Shown: in pieces, positions 1 to 8,862 of the stretch | Numbering within the stretch: position 1 is the first letter of the stretch | How the letters are laid out: each line of letters starts with the position of its first letter | From: Stictocephala bisonia | Taxonomy: Eukaryota > Arthropoda > Insecta > Hemiptera > Membracidae | Direction: 5' to 3' | Length of the DNA stretch: 64,000 bases | NCBI GenBank assembly: GCA_035578905.1 | Contig: JAQJVL010000523.1 | Coordinates: 546,180 to 610,179 of the forward strand | Translations under genes and position numbers: made by a program | The notes under the pieces: model-generated | What the model saw: the letters and a program-made list of their open reading frames with translations, nothing else | What the model was told of the DNA's origin: nothing | Database searches by the model: none

Positions 1-330
1 CATCTCAGAGGTCACTCTTTCGATTTTTTTAAGGGCAAACAAAGAGGCTCCCACAGGAATGCACAGAGTGCAATGACCATATACCCCTGTGGTACGGAGA
101 AACAAACCCTTGTAATGAGCCCTATCCATCGCTCATTACGTTGGTAGCCACACTGCCACCTTTCCATAGAGATTTACTCTAGATGTTTATAGTAAACCTC
201 GTAGACCATGTAACTTGCGAACAAGATACACGGTATGAAAATCAATGGTATGCAGCGTCTTTTCCTGTTTTCTTCAAATGTCTTGCAGCACCCGCAGTCG
301 TGTACTCGAGTTTCCGGTGTTTTGAAACAC

Positions 331-856
331 TTAAACATCTTGCAGCAATGCCCCATCTTTCTGAAACAATAACAGCACACATAAGAAAACGACTCATAAC
401 AACAAAAAAAAAAAAAAAAAAAAAAAGAATTTTGTTACTTTTCCCTCAAGTTAACGTACATACCTGGAAAATGTGCACAGCAGACGTGGATCCAACTTCT
501 TTGATCAGTACCAAGTTGTCAGGTATTGATTCTCCCTCAAGCAAAGTGTCGACGTATCTTCTAGGTAGAAACACCTTGATGTCCTCCTCCAAATGCGGAT
601 CAAACAGTATCGCAACGAGAGTATCACCGTATTTCGTACTTATGCGTGTAATACTTTTGACTGGATACTGGATGTTGGATGACAAATCTCCAACCTTGAC
701 AGTAATATAATTCATCGGAGTAGCAGCGTTGAAACGTTCGACAAAAGATGCCTTGGTAGACTGAGAAGAAAGCCGAAATACGAGTCTTTTTATACTCACC
801 GTTGACCTTGAGAGCCAGTCGTAGCGCTTGTCCTTGCATTCCCAGACAGGGCTATG
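331..856 (-). CDS. Small spliced Polinton-linked gene (unknown function, possible small beta-barrel protein)
   Basis: This is a predicted three-exon gene of about 130 residues. Exon 1 is about 800-856, after a TAG that could be an acceptor, and it ends at a GTGAGT donor. Exon 2 is 464-760 and ends CAG before GTATGT. Exon 3 is 331-360, follows a pyrimidine-rich TTTCAG acceptor and adds nine codons and a TAA. All joins are phase 0. The exon 2 protein contains a YPVKSITRISTKYGDTL stretch followed by VFLPRRYVDTL, a pattern I associate with short uncharacterised proteins near mobile elements in invertebrates. The 39-bp first intron (761-799) is itself an open multiple of three, so it could be retained. 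The second intron holds the A-rich run at 402-425. The gene lies beyond the capsid genes in the same orientation. No function is assigned; exon limits need transcript support. Confidence 0.5.
402..426. repeat. Poly-A homopolymer
   Basis: An uninterrupted A run of more than 20 bases lies inside the predicted second intron of the small minus-strand gene, where it reads as a T tract upstream of the 3' splice site. Confidence 0.9.
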
Positions 857-906
857 ACTAACAAGTCAACGTCCGTCTAGACAGGGCTATGACTGTCAAG
901 TCAAGG
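843..906. repeat. Short tandem repeat, two copies, period about 37 bp
   Basis: A module containing ACAGGGCTATGACT followed by CAAGTCAA occurs at about 845 and again at about 882. It sits just upstream (minus sense) of the first predicted exon of the small spliced gene, and its role is unknown. Confidence 0.7.
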
Positions 907-1005
907 CCATTGCACTCTGTGCATTGACATGCAGGTGGCCTCGCATTGCGATGCACAGAGTGCAATGACAGAACGCATTGCCTGTTCAGACAAGTCTGTG
1001 ACCTT

Positions 1006-1183
1006 GACCCAAGTTTCCACACCACCCAAGAGGTATAGGATCATTGCACTCTGTGCAAAGGCGCGTTTTTTATTATAGTGGGTGTCCCCAGTAGGCATAA
1101 TCCCACTTACTTTAATGTAACTTGCCCCAACCATCGCAAGCTACAGTGATAGCCACTCCATAACAAAATTGCTACCTCCCAGT
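1006..1183. repeat. Direct repeat copy A (about 178 bp) carrying a palindromic motif
   Basis: This block starts at GACCCAAGTTTCCACACC and ends at the CTCCCAGT that precedes CACAAG. It is nearly identical to 1332-1524. It carries the perfect inverted repeat TTGCAC-TCT-GTGCAA at 1044-1058. The open frames in it are short and I see no gene. Confidence 0.85.
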
Positions 1184-1331
1184 CACAAGATTACTCATAT
1201 ACAATGATGTTTTGAGTGCTCTAACTGATAAGAAAAACAATATTCTCGACGAAATCAGGTCCCAATTGGGTAAAATGAGAGGCCTAAAATGGTACATTGC
1301 TGTCCGTGTAACCATTTTCAAAACTATAAAC

Positions 1332-1524
1332 GACCCAAGTTTCCACACCACCCAAGAGGTATAGGGATTGCACTCTGTGCAAATACGCACTCTGTGCAAA
1401 GGCGCGTTTTTTATTACAGTGGGTGTCCCCAGTAGGCATAATCCCACTTTCCGTATTGTAACTTGCCCCAACCATCGCAAGCTACGGTGATAGCCACTCC
1501 ATAACAAAATTGCTATCTCCCAGT
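1332..1524. repeat. Direct repeat copy B (about 193 bp) with doubled palindrome
   Basis: This is the second copy of the 1006-1183 block. It differs mainly by a tandem gain of the central palindrome: TTGCACTCTGTGCAA at 1368-1382 is followed at once by a near copy at 1385-1399. The gain explains most of the length difference. The block sits between the capsid-side genes and the small spliced gene of the left Polinton copy. Confidence 0.85.
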
Positions 1525-1992
1525 ATTATTTTTGTGTTTTTTTTATTTTATACTTTTTTTTGGATCCCCTATAAGTCTAGCCGCCACTTTACTTGGAGAA
1601 GCCTTTCAATGTGACGCACAAACTTACAAAGGGCTTTTATTTTTTATTATTTTTTTTGTTACTAAAACATCCCTAACTCACACCCTGGACTTATAAAGTT
1701 TAAGCCAGCCATAGAGTGTTACACACATCCAGATACACGTACCGTACGAGGGCCCGGACTGCGACTCAAGGTCTTACGGGGATTAGCCCAGCCCCAAGCT
1801 GCAGGACCGCCTCAGGACTTATGCGTTTTACGGCTGCCTTAGAGAACAGTCGGGCTTTTTTATTGAATTTGGGCCGCCCTCACCTCGACGTTACGGTTAT
1901 TCCACTCTGTGCAAATACGCACACACACATTCACACACACAGAGCTAGGGATACGATAGTAACAATTTTTATCACAGTTTTCCACAGTAAAA
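1525..1992. other. Non-coding AT-rich and simple-sequence stretch
   Basis: I see T-rich tracts near 1,530-1,560 and 1,638-1,660, a short CA-rich run near 1,918-1,940, and another partial copy of the CACTCTGTGCAAATACGCAC motif near 1,902. An open plus-strand frame here has no recognisable protein character. No gene is supported. Confidence 0.6.
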
Positions 1993-2454
1993 CTATACAC
2001 ATTTAAAAGCACGCGACTTATTGTAGTAAAACTGAGCACTTACTAAGGCGCACTTGCCATCACTAGCATGTTGCGGTAAACAACAAGGTAAAAACGTATA
2101 CATGTCGGGAACTGTCCAAGACTCGTCGAGTTCCTGAACATTCCCGTGAAATTTGGAAAGAAATAACTTTTTCTCCAACCCTTTGGTATAGACTATATCA
2201 AAAGGTTTTAGTAAACTACGAACTAGTTTGAAGTTAAAAGGTACACATCCCTCCTCCCAAAGTATTTTGTGAAACTTACGCTCACACCAATTGTTAGCTT
2301 TCCGAGCAGCACTATTCAACTTACTTTCAGGATAAGGAGACTTGAAAACTATATTTACATTTACAAAAGGACCCACAACGACAAATTCTTTAACGATAAA
2401 TCTATTGCGATTGTCTTTGAACCCATGAAACTCCACCACAGCCGGTGTCGACAT
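1993..2454 (-). CDS. Unknown Polinton-linked protein, 153 aa
   Basis: The first ATG is at 2452-2454; an earlier TTG overlaps the stop of the upstream gene but is an unlikely start. The protein begins with VVEFHGFKDNRNRFIVKEFVVV, has a central TKGLEKKLFLSKF segment, and ends in a Cys/His-bearing stretch (CCLPQHASDGKCA). This layout resembles short uncharacterised proteins that travel with invertebrate Polintons, but I cannot name a domain. The Cys and His residues could bind metal. It is the last compact gene of the capsid-side cluster, ten bases after the 215-aa gene, which suggests co-expression. The frame is intact. Confidence 0.6.
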   Translation of the reverse strand: MSTPAVVEFHGFKDNRNRFIVKEFVVVGPFVNVNIVFKSPYPESKLNSAARKANNWCERKFHKILWEEGCVPFNFKLVRSLLKPFDIVYTKGLEKKLFLSKFHGNVQELDESWTVPDMYTFLPCCLPQHASDGKCALVSAQFYYNKSRAFKCV

Positions 2455-2462
2455 GGTTATGA

Positions 2463-3110
2463 TCAACCTACTGTGGGCTTTGTCTTCTTATACCAAACAA
2501 TCTCGTCATGCAAACGGTCAGCGTCCCAACCGTTTACTTGCTGTGGTGGGGGAACATAGACCGAATCACTACGCATAACCCGATCAATGTGTTCAATCAG
2601 GTAAGGCTCGACACAGGTCAACTGTTCAATGTACCGTGAAATGCAAGGCAATAAGCTGACAAAGGTCAACCATTCGTCTTTAGTGAAAAGTATAGCGGTT
2701 TCATTATCTATGTCGAAAAGCTCTACATAAGGTTTGTTGAAAATGTTACGGATAGTGTATTTAATGTCCACTTCAGTGAATCTCTTTTGTTGATCCTTAT
2801 GACACAGAGCATAGGTAATTGAAGGTTCCATTTCTTTCAACTTTGAAAACTGCGCGTTGTTTAGTAAAACGTACTTACGCATGCCTTGCTTGTGAAACAA
2901 AATGCCCACTTGAAAGAGAAATTCATTAAAGAGGCCGACAGTGACAAATTTAATAAAACCCGAGTTGAGATTGTACATTACCTTGAGAAAAGCTGTCAGA
3001 TCCCGTCTGTCCGGTACCGTCACCAGAGTAGGTACACCTTCCTTGTCAACCAGTGGAATCTCTACTATAGAGACATCAGTGTCTGGAACAGTGGAGGATG
3101 ATGATGCCAT
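2463..3110 (-). CDS. Unknown Polinton-linked protein, 215 aa
   Basis: This is a complete frame from ATG at 3108-3110. The N-terminus is Ser-rich (MASSSSTVPD). The middle is mixed alpha/beta with many aromatics, and the C-terminus holds a proline-glutamine patch (VPPPQQV) followed by NGWDADRLHDEIVWYKK. I see no signal peptide, transmembrane segment or catalytic motif. It lies directly downstream of the major capsid gene on the same strand. Only the left Polinton copy retains it, because the right copy breaks at the capsid gene. A structural or capsid-accessory role is possible from position only. Confidence 0.6.
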   Translation of the reverse strand: MASSSSTVPDTDVSIVEIPLVDKEGVPTLVTVPDRRDLTAFLKVMYNLNSGFIKFVTVGLFNEFLFQVGILFHKQGMRKYVLLNNAQFSKLKEMEPSITYALCHKDQQKRFTEVDIKYTIRNIFNKPYVELFDIDNETAILFTKDEWLTFVSLLPCISRYIEQLTCVEPYLIEHIDRVMRSDSVYVPPPQQVNGWDADRLHDEIVWYKKTKPTVG

Positions 3111-3175
3111 GGTGGTGGTGGAGCAGCGACTGAGACCGAGTGGGTGCTGAGCTTCCTTTTATAGGGCGTACGACA

Positions 3176-4360
3176 CTAGAGAACTCTGTTGACAGTTCCA
3201 GTAAGTGGACTGTACTCGACTAGGGCGTCGTGAATAATCAAACAATAGGCTGTTGTACCTTTTGGAAAAGCGGTGGAAGATTCAAATTCAAGGTGGACGT
3301 CTACAGGTCCTGATTTGATGTTCTCAGACTGTTTGGAACAGTCGATTACAAAAACGGGACAAGAATCAAAAGCTGTGCGACTCATAATGGGACTGGGTGA
3401 ACTTGACCCGTAGTAGGAAGATTGAAACCTTGCGTACATTTCATACAACAGAGCGTCATCACCACGTATGTTATCATACGGGTAGTACTGAGAGTTTAGA
3501 AAGAGCTTTACATCCGACAGTGAACACTTGTCAAAGATACTAGCGTCCTTGGTTAAATCATTTTTCCTACTCGTTTGAAAGGCTAATATGACGTAACGTG
3601 GCTTTTCCAGTTGTGAAGAAGTCTTGATGGTCCAAGATTGTCTCGTACTTGTGGGAAGTTCAGGAAACTCGTGCAACTCCCAAGACCTGAAAGGCATTTC
3701 CAATACACGATCCTGTTCCAGCACCCATAGTAATGACAACTTCATATCATCAGACACTTTAACGTAGGGAACCCGCCAGTAAATCTTATCAATCGTCAAC
3801 TTAAAATCAGTGGCCGCAACCTCCTTGTACAAGGCGTTCTTAACATTCGAAGACAAGAGCAAAATCAATTCCTGTCTTTGGTTGACAATGATTCTTTTGT
3901 AGTCCTCAAAGAACCCCATTAACAATTTCAAAGGAATACAAAAAGAAAACTCTTTCACCGTATTCAATGATCCTTTTCCAACCCAACTAGCGTTCATCAA
4001 TCGCTTCTCATCGTCTGGAGTTAGGGTTACTAAATTCTTAATAGTGGATGTTATACCGACATTTTTAGATCGATCGACAATTACACCGCCAATTTCGTAT
4101 CTAATCTCGTTAATCAGAAACGCTATGGCATTGTTGACTAGATGTAAACTATCATACTGTGTCTGCCCATCAGATTTTGTCAATTTACCAGTCACGTGTA
4201 AGTAGCTCTCACAAGGGTATGTAAACCCATCCTGCTGTTGAATAGAAATACGCACCTCATCGTCCGGATTAAAAGTTGTCGATGTAAAAGGTGCATGAGT
4301 ACGGTACTCGTACTCTTTCACACTTTCATCAAATTGCGCTTTACTACTTACGGACAACAT
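3176..4360 (-). CDS. Major capsid protein, double jelly-roll type (Polinton/adintovirus-like)
   Basis: This is a complete 394-residue frame from ATG at 4358-4360. The sequence is beta-rich, with the N-terminal YEYRTHAPFTSTTF then DDEVRISIQQQDGFTYPCES. The middle carries INEIRYEIGGVIVDR and SFCIPLKLLMGFFEDY, and the C-terminus ends with EYSPLTGTVNRVL. I recognise this as the double-jelly-roll-like family that is widespread in arthropod genomes and associated with Polinton-type capsids. Such proteins form the trimeric hexon-like building block of an icosahedral shell. It follows the minor capsid gene, as expected for a morphogenesis module. The frame is intact here, while the right copy keeps only the first few codons (24,961 onward) before a transposon. 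The family assignment is from memory and should be checked by profile search. Confidence 0.75.
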   Translation of the reverse strand: MLSVSSKAQFDESVKEYEYRTHAPFTSTTFNPDDEVRISIQQQDGFTYPCESYLHVTGKLTKSDGQTQYDSLHLVNNAIAFLINEIRYEIGGVIVDRSKNVGITSTIKNLVTLTPDDEKRLMNASWVGKGSLNTVKEFSFCIPLKLLMGFFEDYKRIIVNQRQELILLLSSNVKNALYKEVAATDFKLTIDKIYWRVPYVKVSDDMKLSLLWVLEQDRVLEMPFRSWELHEFPELPTSTRQSWTIKTSSQLEKPRYVILAFQTSRKNDLTKDASIFDKCSLSDVKLFLNSQYYPYDNIRGDDALLYEMYARFQSSYYGSSSPSPIMSRTAFDSCPVFVIDCSKQSENIKSGPVDVHLEFESSTAFPKGTTAYCLIIHDALVEYSPLTGTVNRVL

Positions 4361-4458
4361 ATCGAAGACCGAGAGACTGTAAAAACTCCTTGTTCTTTGA
4401 TGTTAACCGTTTCACACGTAACAGGCGACTGATTGATTTTGTCCTGTGTCCATCCAAT

Positions 4459-5144
4459 TTATTGAAAATCAGACCCATCCTTACGTTTCAAGTGAAGTCT
4501 AACGTTGACCACTTCGTCTCTCAGATTTATCAAACGATTGTCTTGATCGGAGAGTCTAACTGTTATGTTTTCCAACCTCTTGACGCTTACTGGCAAGTAA
4601 ATGACGTTACGGGGCGTTTCAACAATTTTAAACCCAGGAGGTACGGCAGGGTAAAACTCGTGAATAACGTGACCTTCTGAACCGTTTTGATAAGAACCTC
4701 TAACCACGTTACATTCAACTCGTATGACATTCACTTTAATAATGGCAACTGGTCTGTCCGACACGTGCCATTTATTTGGTTCAAGAATCGATCTGGAATA
4801 GCCCAACAGCTGTCTTCCTGAGAGAAATCAATTACATTTTCACCGTAAATTTCCACTTTAAACGTATTGTTGTTGCCTCTAATCTTTAAATTTGGATCGT
4901 TGATTTTGTGTTCGATAAATTGTGTAATGTCGTCAATTTCATAAGAACCAGTCGGTATGTCGACAATTTTATCACCGTAATGGAACAAATTATTGACTCC
5001 CTTCTCAACGTTAGGTATAGAGTTGTATGTTGTAAAATCTACCAATCCAATTTCCCAATCGCCCTCAGAAAGGTCTATTGCAGGAAAAATATTACAGCCA
5101 AACACTGAACTATTTCCACTCACACAAAACATAATGCTGCTCAC
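4459..5144 (-). pseudogene. Minor capsid (penton-like, single jelly-roll) gene, frameshifted
   Basis: Two overlapping frames, 4731-5144 and 4459-4806, together correspond to one protein of about 230 residues. The N-terminal part has the motif SEGDWEIGLVDFTTYNSIPN and then GSYEIDDITQFIEHKIND; the C-terminal part has HEFYPAVPPGFKIVE and RLSDQDNRLINLRDE. This pattern matches Polinton penton-like minor capsid proteins. Compared with the right copy (24,173 onward), about ten bases are missing near 4,808, which breaks the frame. The start codon aligned with the other copy's ATG is GTG here (5,142-5,144); the first in-frame ATG is four codons later. It sits between the PLA2/protease gene and the major capsid gene. 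Confidence 0.7.
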
Positions 5145-5165
5145 TCTCTAAAAGTCGGGCACATA

Positions 5166-6098
5166 CTAAAGTTGATTCATCAAAAACTCTAAACATAAAT
5201 GACCGCAAATGTTGGAGCCAAAAGTCTGACGCGGAGTGTAGTTGTACAACACTTTACATCCTTGAAAATATTCTAGCAGGTCTGGTGGTGGTTGTAGGTT
5301 TCCAAAACTATCGAAATACGTCACCAAGTTGTCCACTTTTTTGTAACACACCCAGTGAGTACCCCTCCCACTGTTTGAATCTATATTAACAATGGCACTT
5401 TCCTTTTTCCAAACATTCTGTGGTAAGGCGTCTCTCATAAAAACACCTCGAAAATGTGGTATTCTAAATTTACGTGCATATCTGTTCAGGTCAAAGTTTG
5501 TAAGAGCCGGATCCGGTAAGTGTTTTAACGCAAACTTTTTTTTTGTCTTATGTACGACTTTAGGTGATCCAATTCCCTGCTTGTACGGCTTTAAGTAGTA
5601 TCCCTCTCCCTTTTTGTAAGGCTTTAAATAGTACCCTTTACCTCGCCGCTTTGCAATCTTTTTCTTTTTGCATACGCGTCGTCTCTTCATTGTACCTCCC
5701 AGCTTTTTCTTGGCATTCATAGCTGTTGTCACGGACCAAGCTGCGGCTCGTTCTGCTAAAGAAGCGTCTGATGATTTAACCCTATTCCAAGCCTTATCGG
5801 CCAGCTGTTGATCCGCCTGTCTACGGTGTTGATTGTCACTATATTTGGAATATGCAATGTCGTACTCCTTACACGCCTCGTCCAACTTGTTAATTCCCTG
5901 ATCACCACGAGCTAACCTCTCCCTTAATTTGGTGCCTGGACCACAGTACCTGTAACCTCCTGGCAGATGAAGTTCCACTGGTAGTAGATCGATCCCTTTG
6001 TTAAGAGCTGAACTGGCAAAACTACCGACTGTCTCTAGTAGTCCACACCCTTTGACTGTTGAATGACGACTGACTTTTTTCTTGTTGACTCTCGGCAT
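5166..6098 (-). CDS. Parvovirus-type phospholipase A2 fused to adenain-like cysteine protease (active-site His of PLA2 lost)
   Basis: This is one open frame of 310 residues from the ATG at 6096-6098; an upstream TTG extension is unlikely. Residues about 40-120 hold the PLA2 domain: calcium loop YRYCGPGT and the helix DEACKEYDIAY. The catalytic position is Tyr (TAC), whereas the right copy has His (CAC), so this PLA2 should be inactive. A strongly basic linker follows (KKKKIAKRRGKGYYL and a repeat of GYYLKPYK), likely DNA- or membrane-interacting. The C-terminal domain has the adenovirus-type protease signature: GTHWVCY (His), YFDSFG (Asp) and GSNICGHLCLEF (Cys). Adenain-like enzymes mature capsid precursors, and capsid PLA2 breaches endosomal membranes in parvoviruses. 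In the right copy the two domains lie in different frames. Confidence 0.75.
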   Translation of the reverse strand: MPRVNKKKVSRHSTVKGCGLLETVGSFASSALNKGIDLLPVELHLPGGYRYCGPGTKLRERLARGDQGINKLDEACKEYDIAYSKYSDNQHRRQADQQLADKAWNRVKSSDASLAERAAAWSVTTAMNAKKKLGGTMKRRRVCKKKKIAKRRGKGYYLKPYKKGEGYYLKPYKQGIGSPKVVHKTKKKFALKHLPDPALTNFDLNRYARKFRIPHFRGVFMRDALPQNVWKKESAIVNIDSNSGRGTHWVCYKKVDNLVTYFDSFGNLQPPPDLLEYFQGCKVLYNYTPRQTFGSNICGHLCLEFLMNQL

Positions 6099-6140
6099 TA
6101 TAAGGATCAAATGACTGTCTCTATTCAAATTCAAGGGTTT

Positions 6141-6944
6141 TTATTCGTGTGATCTAACTCTAGTAGCTTCGTTTAAGAAATAAGGTCGTACAATATGTTT
6201 GTCGATCCACTCCTCTTTAGACAAACTGTGGATGTGATCTTGAGGTGGTAATATGCGATAGTATATATCGTAAAGTAATGCGCTCATTGCTCGTACAAGA
6301 TAATTCATCGTTACAGCGTCTTGCATCGTGACTGGATCACCCACAGAGGAAAGCTTTTTATCACCGAAACCCCACTCATTAGCGGTCTGTTTAGGAATCC
6401 ACTTTTCCCGTACCACGTTAAGAGATCCTGACAGGTAGTTTCTAGTCACTGCATCTTGAGGCTCAACAGGATCTCTGATTGACGTTAATCGCATATTGTT
6501 AAACTCCCATCCGCTTTTAGCCCTTTTCGGGCTATTAGCCGTTAGGTATTTCTTTGTAACTACGTCTGCATCATCTATTGGGTCGGCCACCTCAACCAAC
6601 CGTTTTTTCCCAAAATGCCAAAAGCTGCCGTATCTAGGTGGGACAAGAGAGTCTACGTACAATTTAGTTGCAGCATCTTTTGCTTCAATAGGATTCTGAA
6701 CATTTGCTATATACCTGTCTTTAGCATTAATGTATTTATCCTCGAATAATACACAATGTTCACCTATAATCTTTAGACTGACTGCATCATTTTCACTTAT
6801 TGCATCGCCTATATTTGCTAAAACTTTATTTTGCATATCATAGTTTCCTTCAGGAGTCAATTTAAATCCTTCACCTCGTGCTCCTTTGGGCACAGCAGCA
6901 GCACCTTTTTGAACTAACTGACGTCCGAACTTGTCGATAGACAT
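6141..6944 (-). CDS. Fibre-like repeat protein, 267 aa
   Basis: This is a complete frame from ATG at 6942-6944. The protein is built from about five degenerate repeats roughly 35-45 residues apart. The core of each is V-x-D-P-x(4)-D-A-V-T-x(2)-Y-L, for example VADPIDDADVVTKKYL, IRDPVEPQDAVTRNYL and VGDPVTMQDAVTMNYL, often preceded by a Trp/Phe-Gly segment. The same NP/DP...DAATKxYVD pattern is typical of bacteriophage tail-fibre repeats, which form trimeric rods. A spike or fibre on the Polinton particle is therefore plausible but inferred. The C-terminus (HSLSKEEWIDKHIVRPYF) is non-repetitive and could be a head or attachment domain. The gene sits between the DUF8207-like and PLA2 genes in both copies; the homologue is 22,367-23,176. 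Confidence 0.7.
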   Translation of the reverse strand: MSIDKFGRQLVQKGAAAVPKGARGEGFKLTPEGNYDMQNKVLANIGDAISENDAVSLKIIGEHCVLFEDKYINAKDRYIANVQNPIEAKDAATKLYVDSLVPPRYGSFWHFGKKRLVEVADPIDDADVVTKKYLTANSPKRAKSGWEFNNMRLTSIRDPVEPQDAVTRNYLSGSLNVVREKWIPKQTANEWGFGDKKLSSVGDPVTMQDAVTMNYLVRAMSALLYDIYYRILPPQDHIHSLSKEEWIDKHIVRPYFLNEATRVRSHE

Positions 6945-6955
6945 TACGATAATGG

Positions 6956-7683
6956 TTACAAAATAAAGTTATCAAAGTCTTTTATAATATCCGCCTCCTT
7001 GAGCTCCTCCAGAATGGCGATAATCTCATTATTGTGACCACTGTTACCTGCTTCATTAGATGCTAACAACAGACGCAAACAATCAACCAATTCATTAGGG
7101 TCATCCCAGTACCGGTAGTCGACTTTGGATTTCTCAACTTCCATTAGCAAACCCTCTCCCAACTTTGTTCTCTTGATAAATGGTGATAGTGGTTGACTTG
7201 GTCTTTTTCTAGACGCTGGAGAAGCATGTAGTAAGGGTAGTTTCTTCTTATTTTTTGGTGGAAACATATTTGATATAATATTCGTGTACTTGTAGCCTCT
7301 GTTGGATTTTATTCCTCTTCCATCTTCACGCTTGTGAACACCAGTTGTCTCCAACATTTGCTTGTACACTTTTAAATCATTGTCGTTGAACGATCCACTC
7401 TGCGGACGTTTCTTGAAAATCAACTCAAACAGTCCAGGTGTTCCCTTGTATTCAACTCCATTTATAATTATGTCGTTATCGGAAAAGCTAACCGGATACG
7501 ATCCCATTTTCCACTCGTTGCCATCATAGTGAATGCCGTACGTGAAATCAGCTTCTTCCTTATCGTCCGTTTGAATAAACTGAAGGTAGGTGCTTAACAT
7601 GTCTCCAATGTTGTTTGCACGAATAAATGCGTCAAACTCTGACGCTAAAGACGGTCTTCCAGATGCCTGCTCAGCTTGAATAT
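6956..7683 (-). pseudogene. DUF8207-like gene, 5'-truncated by deletion
   Basis: The frame matches residues from about 90 to the end of the right-copy protein (21,387-22,355). It contains GVEYKGTPGLFELIFKK and HKREDGRGIKSNRGYKYTNI, the signature I associate with the DUF8207 family of arthropod Polinton proteins. The homology begins at EQASGRPSL, near 7,680. Upstream in the same frame the sequence is out-of-frame DNA polymerase, so the first 40 or so apparent residues are artefactual. The acidic coiled N-terminus seen in the right copy is gone. The likely role is in virion structure or assembly, from position only. Confidence 0.7.
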
Positions 7684-8712
7684 GCCTGAACGTTGATCGA
7701 TATGCCTGATCGCTTCTCAAACAGCTGGATGTTGTCAAGACTGACAGGGAAGGCGATATCTCGTAGAAACGGTTCCAGTTCATTCTCTTAAGGCAGGTAG
7801 TGTTGCACACGATGAGGTTGCTCTACGTAATCTACAGGATGTAGGGCTGCCAGCACTGACCATATAAAGCAATTTTCGTCGTTATTCATCACGTTTAGCA
7901 CGGCCTTCTTGGTGGTGAAATTCTTGGGAAGCTCTATATATGTAGATCCGCGCAGTGGGACGTATTTATTGACAGCTAGTTTCACTGATATGATTTTCTT
8001 GATGGACCACCACGATCCTTTGGCATAAAATACATCCATTTCTGCGAGAAGCTGACCCTCGACGTCCTTTAAATATTCCTTGATATCGGTGGTAGGTAAA
8101 ATGGTTGAATTTTTCGTTTTGAAATTCATCTCCTTGGTCTCTTCCAGATCGTTGACGGGCTTCTTGTACTCTACAAGGAATACAACGTTGGTCTTGATGT
8201 TTTCAGCTCTGTTGTGCTCCACAATTTTCTCTTGGAGCAGTGGTCGAGAAGTTTGAAGAAATGAAGCAGGATCCTTCATATTCGGAGTGTTCTTTATGAG
8301 ATAGGTTTTCATCCGACTATTGAAGGCGCTTTCAACTTCTTCTATTTGAAGCTGTTTTCCTCCAATAATGGTCCCCATAGTCGCCTTCACGTTGTTATAA
8401 GCGTTGACAATAGTGGAACGGATGGTATTGATAATGGAGGTGCTGGTTGACGGTTGGGGTACGACCTCGAAGCGAGCAGCCTTAGAAGTGGAGGGGGCTG
8501 GTCCGTCTGCTTTCCTCTTGAGGTGAGCGGGGCTGCACTTCTTGAGGTGGCGGCTGCGGTTGGAAAGGGTAATCATCGTCCCGCAGGAAGGGCAAGGACG
8601 TTGAGGCTCCCGGGTTCTTGTAGGTCCAGTGCAGCTTTTGAGGTGGCGAGCTATGTTCACCTTGGACATAGTCTTGCTGCATCTGGGACATGCAATTTGG
8701 TTGGGGTTCATG
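7684..8712 (-). pseudogene. Protein-primed family B DNA polymerase, 5' fragment
   Basis: The coding exon begins after a CTGTTCCAG acceptor at 8,713-8,715, with ATG at 8,709-8,711. The N-terminus holds two C2HC-type zinc fingers (ACPRC...RHLKSC and PCPSC...RHLKKC), then a Ser/Pro linker and the conserved region leading to CFIWSVLAALHP and a QPHR motif. A frameshift creates a stop at 7,788-7,790, but polymerase similarity continues in another frame down to LFEKRSGISINVQAY near 7,690. There the sequence jumps directly into the DUF8207-like gene. The exonuclease and polymerase domains, the 146-aa gene, integrase and ATPase known from the right copy are all missing, so this is a deleted remnant. 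Confidence 0.8.
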
Positions 8713-8862
8713 CTGGAACAGAATGACAATTTGTATTAGTAACATGATCATTAGGGTAATCTATGCAAATACCGTAAAGAGAACGGTAATCTAAGTCTAA
8801 AGTTTGCTTAGGGGGCATTAGGGTTACGGAAATGCTACAGTAAGGATGTATAGGTGCTTACA

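Noticed and set aside
174..380. A Cys-rich 68-codon minus-strand frame.
   Set aside because: It overlaps the predicted last exon of the small spliced gene in another frame; the splice model explains the region better.
901..1507. Minus-strand frames in the duplicated blocks.
   Set aside because: The same repeat is read in two different frames in the two blocks, so no coding frame is preserved.
1716..2006. A 96-codon plus-strand frame.
   Set aside because: Low-complexity CA-rich tail and no recognisable protein character.
7690..7810. The apparent N-terminus of the left DUF8207-like frame.
   Set aside because: It is out-of-frame DNA polymerase sequence fused by deletion.
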